Shown here one piece after another: positions 34,220 through 44,620 of a stretch of DNA of 64,000 bases. Position 1 is the first letter of the stretch. Every line of letters begins with the position of its first letter. The notes under the pieces were generated by a model. The model saw nothing but the letters and a program-made list of their open reading frames with translations. It searched no databases and was not told where the DNA came from. The position numbers were made by a program, and so were the translations under genes. Source of the DNA: Spirochaetaceae bacterium (GTDB lineage Bacteria; Spirochaetota; Spirochaetia; B11-G9); contig WGCU01000056.1 of assembly GCA_015493635.1 (NCBI GenBank), positions 1-64,000 of the forward strand. Reading direction: 5' to 3'.

Positions 34220-34639
34220 TTAGAATTCCAGTTTTAGGGTATCCACTTTGAATTTGTCATCAATATTACCCCAGGCAGGGTTGTTTTCTCCCCAGCTTGG
34301 GTCGTTCAGGTCACTTTTAACATAGAGCCGTATATGATCAAACTTGCCGTTTACCCAGAATATTGAAAAATACGGATACGCGCTTTCCTGTCCGTACAGT
34401 ATTTCGGCCTTGGGAGCTGAACCGGTTACTGCAGCAGTTTCAAACCACGTATTCGGTATATAAAACACCTGCATCTGTGAATTTGCCTTCATATACACAA
34501 TCCGGTAACCAAGCTTAAGATTATATATCTTACTAATGGATACCGATTTAACATAAATATCGGGTGTATTGGTGCCTTCAGAAAATGTTGCTCCAGCAGT
34601 GAAAATAAGAACAGCAAAAAATAATAGTATCTTTTTCAA
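34220..34639 (-). CDS. Secreted protein of unknown function
   Basis: TTG at 34639 with GAGGAGGAA just upstream gives a 139-residue protein; longer frames to 34666 run through the ribosome site and promoter and are rejected. The N-terminus (MKKILLFFAVLIFTAGATFS) is a signal peptide. The mature part is beta-rich and aromatic (YRIVYMKANSQMQVFYIPNT). No lipobox. Probably periplasmic or cell-surface; family not recognised. It has its own good promoter. Confidence 0.75.
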   Translation of the reverse strand: MKKILLFFAVLIFTAGATFSEGTNTPDIYVKSVSISKIYNLKLGYRIVYMKANSQMQVFYIPNTWFETAAVTGSAPKAEILYGQESAYPYFSIFWVNGKFDHIRLYVKSDLNDPSWGENNPAWGNIDDKFKVDTLKLEF

Positions 34640-34665
34640 GGTATTCCTCCTCAACCGTGTACTCA

Positions 34666-34694
34666 ATTATAGAGTTTCCCTTATTCAAAATCAA
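34666..34694 (-). promoter_or_regulatory. Sigma-70 promoter for the secreted protein-nrnA-kinase unit
   Basis: On the minus strand TTGATT (34694-34689), a 17-bp spacer, then TATAAT (34671-34666). It lies just past the end of lon and 27 bp upstream of the TTG start. Confidence 0.75.
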
Positions 34695-34705
34695 GTAAAA
34701 AAATC

Positions 34706-37081
34706 TTAATCTTCTGATTCAAAGAGAATATCTAGGGCGTTCTGAACTGAATCGGTAAAATAGAAGGAAAGGTTGTTCAAAACTTCTTTAGGCAGTTCTT
34801 CCGTGTCTCTCCTGTTATCTTCAGGAAGAAGGACCGCAGTCATCTTGTTTCTGTACGCTGCAAGAACTTTCTCTTTTACACCGCCGATGGGAAGTACCCG
34901 TCCTGTCAGGGTGATTTCTCCAGTCATTGCTATCTGGCTGCGTACCAATTTTCCCGTTAAAGCAGAAATAAGAGCGGCTGTCAGGGTAATCCCTGCTGAA
35001 GGGCCGTCTTTTGGGATTGCTCCCTGGGGAACATGGAGGTGGATATCAATTGTTTCATGGAAATCGGGTTCCAGATCAAAGGTTTGAAAATGCTCCCGGA
35101 TAAAAGAAAGTGCAATCTGAGCGCTCTCTTTCATGACATCCCCAAGAGATCCTGTTAAAATAAGATCTCCCTTTCCTTTAAGAAGGGATACTTCAACAGG
35201 AAGCAGTCTCCCCCCCATTTCAGTCCAGGCCAGGCCGTAAGCGAGCCCTTTGCGTGGTTTCTTATAGATAATATCATCATCAACTTTACGGTTACCAAGA
35301 TACTTTTTTAAACTTTTGGATCCGACGGTTACTCTGAAAGCCTTTTCACCATTTTCCGGTAAGGTGACCTTTCCTGTAAAACCTTCAGAAACAGCCTTTC
35401 GCGCGATTTTACGGACAATGGCAGCGATTTCACGTTCCAGATTACGGACTCCGGATTCCATCGTATAGTGGCGGATAATATTCAGTACTGCTGACTTCTG
35501 GAATGTAATATCTGCCCAGTCTAGCCCGTTTTCCTTTAACTGTTTTGGTATGATAAACTCAGAAGCTATTCTTTCTTTTTCAAAATCGGTATATCCGGGG
35601 ATTTCAATAATTTCCATTCTGTCACGGAGAGGTGGAGGAATGGTATGAATTGAATTGGCTGTTGTTATAAACATGACTTTGGAAAGATCGTAAGGTACTT
35701 CAAGATAATGATCAACAAAGGTATTATTCTGTTCCGGATCAAGGACTTCAAGCAGTGCTGATGAGGGATCTCCTCTGAAGTCAGAATTCATTTTATCAAT
35801 TTCATCCAGCAGAAATACAGGGTTAAGTGTTCCTGCCTTTTTCATGGATTGAATTATTTTACCCGGAAGTGCTCCTACGTAGGTTTTCCTGTGACCTCTG
35901 ATCTCTGCTTCATCCTTAATACCGCCTAGCGAGATTCTGATAAACTCACGGTTAAGGGCCCGGGCAACTGACCGTCCAAGAGAAGTCTTCCCGGTACCGG
36001 GAGGTCCTGCCAGGCAGAGAATAGGACCCTTCATTGAATCCTTAAGCTGTCTGACAGCAATAAAATCAAGAATCCGTTCTTTCGGCTTTTTCATATTGTA
36101 ATGATCTTCATCAAGAATTTCAGCAGCCTTGTCTATATCTTTGTTATCAATGCTCTTTTTACTCCATGGAAGATCCGCAATCCATTCCAGATAAGTCCTC
36201 AGTACTCCTGATTCCGGAGACATAGGTTGAAGACGGGAAAGACGTTTTAACTCTTTTAAAGCCTTTTCCTTTACTTCCTCAGGCGGATTGGATTCAGTGA
36301 TCCGCTTTTCCAGGTCCTTTGAGCCGGTGGGATCGTTGTCATCATTTCCCAATTCCTTATTAATCTGGCGGATCTGTTCATTCAGGAAATATTCTTTCTG
36401 GTTTTTTTCGAGTTTTTTCTGGACTTTCGTATGTATTCTGTTCTGCAGCTCCAAAACCTCATTTTCCGATTCTATTATGATGGTCAGGGATTCAAGCCGG
36501 TCGAGAATGGTAGTTTTTTCAAGAATTTCTATCTTTTTACTGACAGAAACAGCTATATTTGCAGCTATTAAATCTACAAGTTTGTCAGGGTACTCCGCTT
36601 TTTCTATAGATTCCAGAATATCCTGAGCTACCTTTTTCTGAAAGCCGGCATACCGTTTGTATGCTTTCCTTGCAGCTGCCATTAAAGCGGTAGTGCGGGG
36701 ATTCAAACTATGATCTTCTTCTATAACTGAAAAAACAATACGGGTTGAGTCTTTTTTATGAACGAATTTTTGAACAATTCCCCGCTGTTCTCCTTCCACA
36801 AGAACACGTAATGTTCCATCGGGAAGTTTGAGCATCTGTACAATTTTTCCGATAGTACCGGCGCGGTAAAAATCCTGTTCCAGCGGTATGTCGGTGTTGT
36901 TCTTCTGGCAGACGAGAAAGATATATCTGTCATCGGCCATTGCTTCTTCAATTGCCTTTATCGTCGCCGGCCTGCCGGCGAAAAAAGGAGCAAGCATATG
37001 GGGGAAAACAACAAGCTCCCTCAATGGTACGAGAGGGAGCTCTTTTTTACCATTTCCGGTAAGTATGTGCTTCAGTTTCAT
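34706..37081 (-). CDS. lon: ATP-dependent protease Lon
   Basis: A 791-residue cytoplasmic AAA+ protease. It has the N-terminal substrate-binding domain ([20 protein letters not shown]), a helical linker, an AAA+ module with Walker A GPPGTGKT and Walker [11 protein letters not shown], and a C-terminal protease domain with the catalytic Ser in [10 protein letters not shown] and Lys in [14 protein letters not shown]. Length is normal. It overlaps the clpX stop by 4 bp and closes the tig-clpP-clpX-lon operon. No CIRCE or other heat-shock operator was seen between the genes. Confidence 0.97.
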   Translation of the reverse strand: MKLKHILTGNGKKELPLVPLRELVVFPHMLAPFFAGRPATIKAIEEAMADDRYIFLVCQKNNTDIPLEQDFYRAGTIGKIVQMLKLPDGTLRVLVEGEQRGIVQKFVHKKDSTRIVFSVIEEDHSLNPRTTALMAAARKAYKRYAGFQKKVAQDILESIEKAEYPDKLVDLIAANIAVSVSKKIEILEKTTILDRLESLTIIIESENEVLELQNRIHTKVQKKLEKNQKEYFLNEQIRQINKELGNDDNDPTGSKDLEKRITESNPPEEVKEKALKELKRLSRLQPMSPESGVLRTYLEWIADLPWSKKSIDNKDIDKAAEILDEDHYNMKKPKERILDFIAVRQLKDSMKGPILCLAGPPGTGKTSLGRSVARALNREFIRISLGGIKDEAEIRGHRKTYVGALPGKIIQSMKKAGTLNPVFLLDEIDKMNSDFRGDPSSALLEVLDPEQNNTFVDHYLEVPYDLSKVMFITTANSIHTIPPPLRDRMEIIEIPGYTDFEKERIASEFIIPKQLKENGLDWADITFQKSAVLNIIRHYTMESGVRNLEREIAAIVRKIARKAVSEGFTGKVTLPENGEKAFRVTVGSKSLKKYLGNRKVDDDIIYKKPRKGLAYGLAWTEMGGRLLPVEVSLLKGKGDLILTGSLGDVMKESAQIALSFIREHFQTFDLEPDFHETIDIHLHVPQGAIPKDGPSAGITLTAALISALTGKLVRSQIAMTGEITLTGRVLPIGGVKEKVLAAYRNKMTAVLLPEDNRRDTEELPKEVLNNLSFYFTDSVQNALDILFESED

Positions 37082-38319
37082 GCAGATATCTTTTTATACA
37101 CTATTTCCGATTTCTTTGTTCCTTCAACAACTTCCTTGGTTATCCGTACCTCTTTTGCCCCTTTGAGAGACGGAATTTCATACATAACATCGAGCATTAT
37201 CTTTTCAACGATGGAACGAAGACCCCGTGCTCCTGTTTTCCTGTCAATTGCCTCCTGGGCAATGGCATCAATAGCATCTTCATCAAAGATTAAATCAACA
37301 TCATCAATCTGCAGTGAGCTTTTATACTGCTTGATAATTGAGTTTTTCGGTTCAGTAATAATCCGCCTAAGATCTTCTATTGTCAGTTCTGATAGCGTAA
37401 CATTGATAGGAAGCCGTCCGATAAATTCGGGAATTAACCCGAAATGAATAAGATCATCGGGATGCATGTGCGAATAAAGTTCTACTATATCTTTTTCTTC
37501 AATTGAGCGGATATCAGCACCGAAACCCATGGGATGAGAACTGATCCGTTCTTCAATTACTTTGTCAAGGCCGACGAAGGCACCGCCGCAGATAAAAAGT
37601 ATGTTGCTTGTATCAATTTTCAGCATTTCCTGATTGGGATGTTTCCGTCCTCCCTGAGGAGGAACAGAAGCTATTGTCCCTTCAATGATTTTAAGGAGCG
37701 CCTGCTGTACTCCTTCACCGGACACATCTCGTGTTATGGAAACATTTTCAGTTTTCCGTGATATTTTATCAATCTCGTCTATATAAATAATCCCTTTTTC
37801 GGCAGCAGAAATATTGTTTCCGGCATCCTGTATAAGTTTTAAGAGAATATTTTCAACATCTTCTCCTACATATCCTGCTTCTGTCAGGGTTGTGGCATCC
37901 GCAATTGCAAAGGGTACGTTTAGCTTCTTGGCCAGGGTTTTTGCAAGGAGAGTTTTTCCCGTTCCTGTCGGTCCGGTCATGAGAACATTTGCCTTTTCGA
38001 TTTCAACATCATCAGTAATCATGTTCCGCTGACTTATACGCTTGTAATGGTTGTATACTGCTACGGAAAGAACCTTCTTTGCTTGACTTTGCCCAATGAC
38101 ATACTGATCAAGAAACTCTTTAATTTCTTTCGGAGTTGGAAGTTCTTCGGTAAGATCAGCGGTAATCATGCGGTCTTCATCGTCAAGTATACGTTTACAA
38201 ACATCAATACATTCATCACATATAAAGACCCCCGGTCCTGCTATAAGTCTGCGTGCAGTGTCCGCGCTTTTACCACAAAATGAACATACTTTCGCTTTTT
38301 CACCTTTATTCTTTGCCAT
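37078..38319 (-). CDS. clpX: ATP-dependent Clp protease ATPase subunit ClpX
   Basis: A 413-residue AAA+ unfoldase. The N-terminal zinc domain has [18 protein letters not shown], then [10 protein letters not shown]. Walker A is [16 protein letters not shown], Walker [11 protein letters not shown], and an IGF-type ClpP-binding loop is expected near residue 265 ([11 protein letters not shown] precedes it). The C-terminal sensor-2 stretch [11 protein letters not shown] is present. It delivers substrates to ClpP, whose gene overlaps it by 14 bp. Confidence 0.97.
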   Translation of the reverse strand: MAKNKGEKAKVCSFCGKSADTARRLIAGPGVFICDECIDVCKRILDDEDRMITADLTEELPTPKEIKEFLDQYVIGQSQAKKVLSVAVYNHYKRISQRNMITDDVEIEKANVLMTGPTGTGKTLLAKTLAKKLNVPFAIADATTLTEAGYVGEDVENILLKLIQDAGNNISAAEKGIIYIDEIDKISRKTENVSITRDVSGEGVQQALLKIIEGTIASVPPQGGRKHPNQEMLKIDTSNILFICGGAFVGLDKVIEERISSHPMGFGADIRSIEEKDIVELYSHMHPDDLIHFGLIPEFIGRLPINVTLSELTIEDLRRIITEPKNSIIKQYKSSLQIDDVDLIFDEDAIDAIAQEAIDRKTGARGLRSIVEKIMLDVMYEIPSLKGAKEVRITKEVVEGTKKSEIVYKKISA

Positions 38320-38917
38320 TTTTATCCCTTGTTAATACCTCATCAATAAGGCCGTAAACCGCTCCCTCGGAAGCGGACATATAATAGTCTCTTTCCATAT
38401 CATCAGTTATCTGCTCCGCCGGTTTTCCGGTATGCTCAGCAAAATAGGTGATGATAAGTTTTTTCATCCTGACGATCTCTTTGGCCTGAATACCTATATC
38501 AACTGCCTGCCCCTGGGCCCCACCCCATGGCTGATGTATAAGTATTCGGGAAGAGGGGAGTGCAAAACGCTTTTTAGGAGTTCCGCCGGTAAGAAGGAGT
38601 GCTGCCATGGACGCGGCCTGCCCCATACAGATTGTCTGGACGTCAGGTTTTATGTATTGCATTGTATCGTATATTGCCAATCCCGCGGTAACACTGCCGC
38701 CAGGAGAGTTTATATAGATGCTGATATCTCTTTCGGGGTCCTGGGATTCAAGAAAGAGCAGCTGTGCAACCACAAGATCAGCGGTAACATCAATAATTTC
38801 ACCGTCAATAAAAACGATTCTGTCTTTCAGTAACCGGGAATATATATCATAGGACCGCTCGCCGGAGCCGGTCCTTTCAACTACAATGGGAACGAGAGTA
38901 TTCATCTGTTCATTCAT
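38306..38917 (-). CDS. clpP: ATP-dependent Clp protease proteolytic subunit ClpP
   Basis: A 203-residue serine peptidase from the ATG at 38917; a longer frame to 38962 would overlap the end of tig and lacks support. The nucleophile Ser is in [16 protein letters not shown], the His in [10 protein letters not shown], and the Asp in the region after [19 protein letters not shown]. It starts [20 protein letters not shown], as usual. It forms the double-heptamer chamber fed by ClpX. Confidence 0.96.
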   Translation of the reverse strand: MNEQMNTLVPIVVERTGSGERSYDIYSRLLKDRIVFIDGEIIDVTADLVVAQLLFLESQDPERDISIYINSPGGSVTAGLAIYDTMQYIKPDVQTICMGQAASMAALLLTGGTPKKRFALPSSRILIHQPWGGAQGQAVDIGIQAKEIVRMKKLIITYFAEHTGKPAEQITDDMERDYYMSASEGAVYGLIDEVLTRDKNGKE

Positions 38918-38936
38918 GCCCTTGCCTCGTGCTACC

Positions 38937-40265
38937 TTAAAATTTATTCTGTACCAGGTCAATAAAATCTACTTTATCGCCCTTTGTAAATTTATTCTTT
39001 GAAAGAAGAAAATCAACAAGCTTCCTGTTTTTAACATCGGCAGCAATATGATCGGAATAGTTGTTTTTTTCAATTATTTCCTTAAAATCTTCATATTTCT
39101 GACTTGAAGATTCCGCCTGGTGTTTTATTTCATCGTCGATCTCTTTTTCAGAAGCTTCAATTTTTTCTTCTTCTATAATTTTGTTCATTATAAGCTGGTA
39201 ACGCAGTGTCTTTTTTGCACTTTCTCTCCATTCTTCAAGAAGTGCTTCCTTGGTTTTTCCCTGCATTGCCAGAATCTGAAGGAGCTGATCTTCCTGCATC
39301 TGTGACTGCATGATAAAATTGTGCCAGGAATTCTCAAGTTCTGCTTTAATCATGGATTCAGGAAGCGGAATCTCGGATGTTTCTGCAATTTTGGAAAGCA
39401 GCCTGTCCGTTTTAATCTCCTTCATCTTTTCATCAAGTTCTTTTTTCAGGGTCTTTTTAAGATCCGCCCGGAGATCTTTTATGGTTTCATACTTGTCTGA
39501 AATATCCTGGGCAAGCTCATCATCAAGTTCCGGAAGCTGTTTTTCCTTGATGGCTGTCACGGTAACTTTAACCTTTACCTTCTTTCCATCAAGTTCCTTT
39601 TCAAGAATTTTTTCTTCTCCCTTTCCCATTCCAATGATGTCATCATCAAGTTTATAGATGTTATATCCGGTGCCGATAGTGAAGACATAATCTTCCCGTG
39701 CGGTCCCCTCTTTTTCGTTTCCTTCTTCATCAAGTTCCACGTAGTTGATGGTTACGATATCTTCTTTGGCTGCTTTTCCATTCTCTTTTTCAATAACGGT
39801 TGAATTCTGATCCCGGAGTTTTTCTAGTTCCCTGTCTTCGTCCTTTTTTAGAACTTTTGCGTCCGGTACTTCAATTTCAAGGTCGGTGTATGTACCTACT
39901 TTAATCTCAGGGAAAACATCATACACAACGGAGTACGTGTAATCGTTGTTAAAATCCAGTTTTGTATCATTTTCCTGAAGCTCCGGAATAGAGTAGGGAA
40001 GAGGTTTTTTTTCTACCTCTTCAAGTGCCAGTTTCAGGCTCTCTTCTATCATGTTCATTCCCGCTTCTTCTTTTATTCCGTCTCCATACTTCTTTTCCAG
40101 AATGGCGGAAGGGACTTTCCCTTTCCGAAAGCCTTTTATCTGAACTTTTTTTGCGTAATCCTTCAGTAACTTCTCATACTCTTTCTTCGTTGCTTCTTTT
40201 GATATGGTAACGGTGAGTTTTGCCGAAGAGTTGTCTCTGGATTCCAATTCCTTTTTGATTATCAT
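38937..40265 (-). CDS. tig: Trigger factor
   Basis: A 442-residue ribosome-associated chaperone and peptidyl-prolyl isomerase. The ribosome-binding signature is in [19 protein letters not shown] (residues about 43-61), the FKBP-like domain spans about 160-245 with [20 protein letters not shown], and the helical C-terminal arms follow. It leads the tig-clpP-clpX-lon operon and has its own promoter directly after the tRNA terminator. Confidence 0.95.
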   Translation of the reverse strand: MIIKKELESRDNSSAKLTVTISKEATKKEYEKLLKDYAKKVQIKGFRKGKVPSAILEKKYGDGIKEEAGMNMIEESLKLALEEVEKKPLPYSIPELQENDTKLDFNNDYTYSVVYDVFPEIKVGTYTDLEIEVPDAKVLKKDEDRELEKLRDQNSTVIEKENGKAAKEDIVTINYVELDEEGNEKEGTAREDYVFTIGTGYNIYKLDDDIIGMGKGEEKILEKELDGKKVKVKVTVTAIKEKQLPELDDELAQDISDKYETIKDLRADLKKTLKKELDEKMKEIKTDRLLSKIAETSEIPLPESMIKAELENSWHNFIMQSQMQEDQLLQILAMQGKTKEALLEEWRESAKKTLRYQLIMNKIIEEEKIEASEKEIDDEIKHQAESSSQKYEDFKEIIEKNNYSDHIAADVKNRKLVDFLLSKNKFTKGDKVDFIDLVQNKF

Positions 40266-40294
40266 GAAAAACCTCTTTCTTGAATTATTTAGTT

Positions 40295-40323
40295 AATATA
40301 TAAAATATATAACGTCTAATCAA
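40295..40323 (-). promoter_or_regulatory. Sigma-70 promoter for tig
   Basis: On the minus strand TTGATT (40323-40318), 17-bp AT-rich spacer, TATATT (40300-40295), about 30 bp upstream of the tig ATG. Confidence 0.7.
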
Positions 40324-40324
40324 C

Positions 40325-40355
40325 AAAAAAGCGATCTGTGTCAACAGATCGCTTT
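40325..40355 (-). terminator. Intrinsic terminator of the tRNA operon
   Basis: On the minus strand a 12-bp perfect stem (AAAGCGATCTGT with ACAGATCGCTTT; arms 40355-40344 and 40339-40328) with a 4-nt loop runs into a T-tract (40330-40325), just past tRNA-Gly. Confidence 0.9.
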
Positions 40356-40363
40356 AAATAAAG

Positions 40364-40435
40364 AGCGAGAGACGGGATTTGAACCCGCGACATCCACCTT
40401 GGCAAGGTGGAGCTCTACCACTGAGCTACTCTCGC
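40364..40435 (-). tRNA. tRNA-Gly (GCC)
   Basis: Acceptor arms GCGAGAG/CTCTCGC, D-arm TAGCTCAGTGGTAGAGC, anticodon loop TTGCCAA (GCC) on stem CCACC/GGTGG, T-arm GCGGGTTCAAATCCCGT. CCA not encoded. Last of five tRNAs. Confidence 0.95.
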
Positions 40436-40474
40436 AAGAAATAAAGGTCCAGCCTTTTTCCCCTGCTCTTTAAA

Positions 40475-40556
40475 TGCGAGAGAAGGGACTTGAACCCTTA
40501 CGCCGTATGGCACTAGATCCTAAATCTAGCGTGTCTGCCAATTTCACCACTCTCGC
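40475..40556 (-). tRNA. tRNA-Leu (UAG)
   Basis: Acceptor arms GCGAGAG/CTCTCGC, long variable arm, anticodon stem CTAGA/TCTAG around TTTAGGA (anticodon TAG), T-arm AAGGGTTCAAGTCCCTT. CCA not encoded. Confidence 0.94.
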
Positions 40557-40572
40557 AGTGAGTTTATGTGAA

Positions 40573-40645
40573 TGAGCCGTGAAGGGATCGAACCTTCGAC
40601 CCGCAGATTAAGAGTCTGCTGCTCTCCCAGCTGAGCTAACGGCCC
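40573..40645 (-). tRNA. tRNA-Lys (CUU)
   Basis: Acceptor arms GGGCCGT/ACGGCTC with one G-T pair, D-arm TAGCTCAGCTGGGAGAGC, anticodon stem GCAGA/TCTGC around CTCTTAA (anticodon CTT), T-arm GAAGGTTCGATCCCTTC. Confidence 0.95.
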
Positions 40646-40669
40646 AAGATGAAGCATAAAACTTTTCTC

Positions 40670-40806
40670 TACGCCTGGCAGGATTCGTCTTCCGGTCGTA
40701 TTCATCGTGAATACTCCCTGCAGACGCTTCGCTCGCTGCCGCGGACATCCTGTCCGCTTGTCCTCGCTTAACGCTCGGCGCTCGCTTGATTCGAATCCTT
40801 CCAATT

Positions 40807-40824
<18 letters not shown>
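40670..40824. repeat. 18-bp direct repeat of the tRNA-Arg 3' end flanking about 119 bp of palindrome-rich sequence
   Basis: TACGCCTGGCAGGATTCG at 40670-40687 is an exact copy of 40807-40824, which is the 3' end of tRNA-Arg (discriminator, acceptor and T-arm half). The sequence between is GC-rich and holds the hairpin GCGGACA-TCC-TGTCCGC. It could be a remnant of an element that used the tRNA 3' end, or a degraded second tRNA. Confidence 0.7.
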
Positions 40825-40880
<56 letters not shown>

Positions 40881-40908
40881 AAAACTTAAAACGTCTTCAT
40901 GCGTTCAG

Positions 40909-40982
40909 GGTGGATAACGGGACTTGAACCCGCAACATCCAGAACCACAATCTGGCGCTCTACCAATTGAACTATATCCACC
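40909..40982 (-). tRNA. tRNA-His (GUG)
   Basis: Acceptor GTGGATA/TATCCAC with an encoded extra 5' G (position -1) facing C73, the histidine identity pair. Anticodon stem CCAGA/TCTGG around TTGTGGT (anticodon GTG). First tRNA of the operon. Confidence 0.95.
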
Positions 40983-41024
40983 ATCTTTTCAATTGTCACT
41001 TTTGACTGGCAAAAGCGTGTTCGT

Positions 41025-41053
41025 AATATGTCCATTATTTTATGTTTTGTCAA
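41025..41053 (-). promoter_or_regulatory. Promoter of the five-tRNA operon
   Basis: On the minus strand consensus TTGACA (41053-41048), 17-bp spacer, CATATT (41030-41025), 42 bp upstream of tRNA-His. Confidence 0.72.
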
Positions 41054-41091
41054 GATCCATGCAGTGTAAAAGGATTCAAAACCGGTTCTTT

Positions 41092-43299
41092 CTATTGAGC
41101 TGTCAGTGTGCAGACTGATGACTCCCATTTCACTTCCGCCCCGCCCAGTTCTGTCAGAACGGTGTGTGTTATTCTTTGCAGGGTTTCTTTATCCACTAAC
41201 TGCATCATTGCCTTTCCGTATCCGTAAGGGGCTTTCGCGGGATTAAACCATCTTTTTATATCTTCAGTTCTGATGGTCCGGGTTTCAGTATACACTCTCG
41301 TATCCATTGACACTTTTGTAAACCCCGCTTCCTTTATTTCAAGGGTTAGTGTATGTTCATCCCATCCGGTAACTGGATTGTCCTTTGACCCGTATATCCT
41401 GTCTTCCGCGTGTATGAGTATTTCGTAATCTTCTGCGGAAAACTGCTCCCTGTGTACAAAGGATGAGAGCCGGGGAGCATGGGCAGGTATTATCTCTGAT
41501 AGTACAGCGAGACCTTCCGGGTTCAGATTTTTTTTAATATTTTCAAGATGTTTGACCCGGGGTATATCGCAGCGGGTCAGGGTATTTCTTCCGATGATAC
41601 ACTCAAAGGTGATGGTTTCTGGAAAAGAGTACTGATTCAGCGGCGTGTTGATGATCCGCGGCCGTTCAACGGGGTCGAAACCATCAGCATAGCCCCGGAG
41701 GGTATCATATTCATGTTCCGGAAAGGGTTTACCAACGGGAAGCGCGTACACTATACCTTCCGGAGTTTGTCTGCATGCTTCCCAGAGAAGGAATCCTGAT
41801 CCGGCAGTAAGCACAAGAACCCGATGGTGAGGACTGAGCAGTGCTTTTTTAAAAATATCCTCCTTGATGCTGCTTAAGATAGCGTTCCGTTGTTCCGCCA
41901 GTTTCTGCAGCCACCGCTCTTTAGCGCTGTTCCGGGGTGCAGTTGTGAGGATTTCAGGGAAAAGAGGTGCCGAGGCTTCCATATTAAGTTCCCGCTTTTC
42001 CAGTACTTCCGTTTTAACGGATCCTTCATACCCGAGATTTCCCGGATGATAGAATACTTCTCCTTTCAGTGTATCGGGAAGGTACTGCTGAGCAACCCAA
42101 TGGTCATGGTACGCATGGGGGTAGAGGTATCCCTTTCCGTGGCCGAATCCCTCCTTGTCCCTTCCGCCGTCTTTTAGATGATTTGGTATTTCGCCTGATT
42201 CTTCCGCTTCTACAGCCTTAAGCGCATCAAAAAATCCGAGGGAAGAGTTTGATTTCGGAGCAGTGGAGAGATATAAGGCTGCCTGGGTAAGATGGAATCT
42301 CCCTTCCGGCATGCCGACTCTGTCAAATGCCGCCGCCGCTGCTGTTACAATGCCGAGGGCAGCGGGATCAGCAAGTCCGATATCCTCGGATGCACTGATA
42401 AGCATCCTCCGGAAAATAAACCGGGGATCTTCCCCCGCCCGTACCATTTTCGCAAGCCAGTAAAGAGACGCGTCGGGATCGCTTCCCCGAATCGATTTGA
42501 TAAAAGCGCTTATAATGTCAAAATGATAATCCCCTTCCTTGTCGTACAGGACTACTTTCTTCTGAATGCTTTCTTCCGCCGTTTCAAGAGAGATGGTTAT
42601 CTGCTCCCCTGCCGGGGGCGGGAAACGGCCGGGGGTAGTTTCCACTGCCAGCTGTATGGCATTCAGGAGAGATCTGGCGTCACCGTTGGCAATATCCACA
42701 AGATGTTCCAGTGCCCCCGCTTCAAAGGAAAGGGAAAATCTGCCGTATCCTCTTACCGGGTCAGTAAGGGCGGCACGCGCTATCTTCATCAGATCGGTCT
42801 TTGAAAGTGTTTTTAACTGAAATATTCTGCTGCGGCTTACAAGGGCTGAGTTTACTTCAAAATAGGGATTTTCCGTTGTTGCACCTATAAGAATTATCGT
42901 ACCGTTTTCTACCCATGGGAGCAGTGCGTCCTGCTGGGCTTTGTTCCACCGGTGTATTTCATCCACAAAAAGTATGGTTCTCTTCTGATGAAGAACAGAG
43001 CGCTCTTTTGCCTTTTCTATTTCTTCACGCAGGGTTTTTACTCCCGAGAGGACGGCGTTCACCGTTGTAAAGATACTCTTTGTTGTATGGGCGATGACCC
43101 GGGCAAGGGTGGTTTTGCCCGTTCCCGGCGGACCGTAAAAGATAAGCGAAGATAATTGATCCGCCTGGATCATCCGTCTCAGCAGTCTGCCTTCGCCGAC
43201 TATATGGTCCTGACCCGCGTATTCATCCAGGGTACGGGGTCGCATGCGGTAAGCCAGAGGCTGCTGTCCGCTGTCCTTGGAAGATTCGAAAAGGTCCAT
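41092..43299 (-). CDS. rarA: RarA/MgsA recombination ATPase fused to a methyltransferase-like C-terminal domain
   Basis: A 735-residue protein. Residues 1-430 are a complete RarA: Walker [12 protein letters not shown] with Lys62, Walker [12 protein letters not shown], sensor 1 [17 protein letters not shown], and the C-terminal tetramerisation region ending [20 protein letters not shown]. RarA acts at stalled replication forks. The remaining about 300 residues are absent from ordinary RarA (about 440). They show a class I SAM-binding pattern: [20 protein letters not shown] as motif I, a later [13 protein letters not shown], and [13 protein letters not shown]. Motif I lacks the usual third Gly, so activity is uncertain. 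No ribosome site precedes the ATG and a promoter lies right against it. Confidence 0.9.
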   Translation of the reverse strand: MDLFESSKDSGQQPLAYRMRPRTLDEYAGQDHIVGEGRLLRRMIQADQLSSLIFYGPPGTGKTTLARVIAHTTKSIFTTVNAVLSGVKTLREEIEKAKERSVLHQKRTILFVDEIHRWNKAQQDALLPWVENGTIILIGATTENPYFEVNSALVSRSRIFQLKTLSKTDLMKIARAALTDPVRGYGRFSLSFEAGALEHLVDIANGDARSLLNAIQLAVETTPGRFPPPAGEQITISLETAEESIQKKVVLYDKEGDYHFDIISAFIKSIRGSDPDASLYWLAKMVRAGEDPRFIFRRMLISASEDIGLADPAALGIVTAAAAAFDRVGMPEGRFHLTQAALYLSTAPKSNSSLGFFDALKAVEAEESGEIPNHLKDGGRDKEGFGHGKGYLYPHAYHDHWVAQQYLPDTLKGEVFYHPGNLGYEGSVKTEVLEKRELNMEASAPLFPEILTTAPRNSAKERWLQKLAEQRNAILSSIKEDIFKKALLSPHHRVLVLTAGSGFLLWEACRQTPEGIVYALPVGKPFPEHEYDTLRGYADGFDPVERPRIINTPLNQYSFPETITFECIIGRNTLTRCDIPRVKHLENIKKNLNPEGLAVLSEIIPAHAPRLSSFVHREQFSAEDYEILIHAEDRIYGSKDNPVTGWDEHTLTLEIKEAGFTKVSMDTRVYTETRTIRTEDIKRWFNPAKAPYGYGKAMMQLVDKETLQRITHTVLTELGGAEVKWESSVCTLTAQ

Positions 43300-43305
43300 C
43301 TGTGA

Positions 43306-43334
43306 ATCATAGGGATTATTTGCCCTATAATCAA
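43306..43334 (-). promoter_or_regulatory. Promoter of rarA, close against the start codon
   Basis: On the minus strand TTGATT (43334-43329), 17-bp spacer, TATGAT (43311-43306). Only six bases lie between the -10 box and the ATG, so the transcript would be leaderless, which agrees with the lack of a Shine-Dalgarno. Confidence 0.6.
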
Positions 43335-43350
43335 GGCTGGGCGGGATCTC

Positions 43351-43379
43351 TTGACATTACATTTCACTTTCCCTACCAT
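43351..43379 (+). promoter_or_regulatory. Promoter of icd
   Basis: Consensus TTGACA (43351-43356), 17-bp spacer, TACCAT (43374-43379), about 30 bp upstream of the icd ATG and divergent from the rarA promoter. Confidence 0.72.
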
Positions 43380-43408
43380 TGGTTCCTGTTAATCGGAGGA
43401 AATATAGT

Positions 43409-44620
43409 ATGAAAATTACCATGACAGACAAAGGACTCCGTGTCCCGGATCATCCTGTGATCCCCTTTATTGAAGGAGACGGTGTCGGCTGTGATATATG
43501 GCCTGTGGCCGTTGATATTTTTGATCATGCTGTAGAAAAGGCGTACGGCAGTAAACGATCTGTAGAATGGAAAGAAGTCTATGCGGGAGGGAAAGCCCAT
43601 GAAAAAACGGGAGAGTGGCTTCCTTCTGAAACGTTTGATGCGATACGTGAGTATCTGGTTGCCATAAAAGGACCCCTGACAACTCCTGTGGGCGAGGGTT
43701 TTAGGAGTATAAATGTTACGCTGCGGCAGGGGCTGGACCTGTTTGTCTGTCTTCGGCCGGTGAAGTATTATCCGGGAGTACCGTCACCTGTCCGGCATCC
43801 TGAACGGGTGGATATGGTTATTTTCCGTGAGAATACGGAGGACCTGTACGCCGGGCTGGAACTTCCGGCGGAAGACGGTAAAACAGGGATGGTTATTGAT
43901 TATTTTAAAAAGGAATTCGGCTGGGTAATTAAACCTGATTCCGCCCTGGGACTTAAACCGATCAGTATTTCAGGTTCCGAACGTCTTGTCCGGGAAGCAA
44001 TACGGTACGCCATAAAACACGGAAGGCGGAGTGTTACTCTTGTTCATAAAGGTAATATCATGAAGCATACGGAGGGCGGATTTCTCAGGTGGGGGTATGA
44101 ACTTGCCCGGAGAGAATTCGGAGATCAGGTTGTTGCAGAGTCAGAAATCTCCGGAGAAGTCCCGGAAGGAAAGATTGTAATGAAGAATGTCATTGTCGAT
44201 GCGTTTCTTCAGCAGATTATACTTACGCCGGACCAGTTTGATGTTGTAGCTACCATGAACTTAAACGGTGATTACATCTCCGATGCTCTTGCGGCTCAGG
44301 TAGGCGGGATTGGTATAGCGCCCGGCGGAAATATCAATTTTAATACCGGCCATGCCATTTTTGAAGCAACTCACGGTACTGCCCCCCAGATTGCGGGGAA
44401 GGGGATTGCGAATCCCGGCAGCCTTGTCCTTTCAGGAAAGCTGATGTTTGAATATCTCGGATGGAATGAAGCAGCCGAAGTAATAGAGAAGGGATTCAGC
44501 GCTGCTGTACTGAAAGGGAGGGAGGAAAAACGTGTTACGTCTGATATGGTTCCTTTTCTAGAAAATGCCCGGGCGGTATCTACGAAAGACTTCGGCCGGA
44601 GTATTATCGATTGCATGTAG
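43409..44620 (+). CDS. icd: Isocitrate dehydrogenase (NADP-dependent)
   Basis: ATG at 43409 with CGGAGGAAAT upstream; an in-frame TTG at 43379 lies in the promoter and is rejected. A 403-residue enzyme that converts isocitrate to 2-oxoglutarate. Substrate site [20 protein letters not shown] with the regulatory-type Ser, [12 protein letters not shown], the Lys of [13 protein letters not shown], the metal site [20 protein letters not shown] and [17 protein letters not shown]. The pattern fits the bacterial NADP type, but cofactor choice was not tested. A small P-loop gene overlaps its end by 10 bp. Confidence 0.93.
   Translation: MKITMTDKGLRVPDHPVIPFIEGDGVGCDIWPVAVDIFDHAVEKAYGSKRSVEWKEVYAGGKAHEKTGEWLPSETFDAIREYLVAIKGPLTTPVGEGFRSINVTLRQGLDLFVCLRPVKYYPGVPSPVRHPERVDMVIFRENTEDLYAGLELPAEDGKTGMVIDYFKKEFGWVIKPDSALGLKPISISGSERLVREAIRYAIKHGRRSVTLVHKGNIMKHTEGGFLRWGYELARREFGDQVVAESEISGEVPEGKIVMKNVIVDAFLQQIILTPDQFDVVATMNLNGDYISDALAAQVGGIGIAPGGNINFNTGHAIFEATHGTAPQIAGKGIANPGSLVLSGKLMFEYLGWNEAAEVIEKGFSAAVLKGREEKRVTSDMVPFLENARAVSTKDFGRSIIDCM

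Noticed and set aside
38918-38962. Longer ClpP start
   Set aside because: The extra 15 residues overlap tig coding and do not resemble ClpP N-termini.
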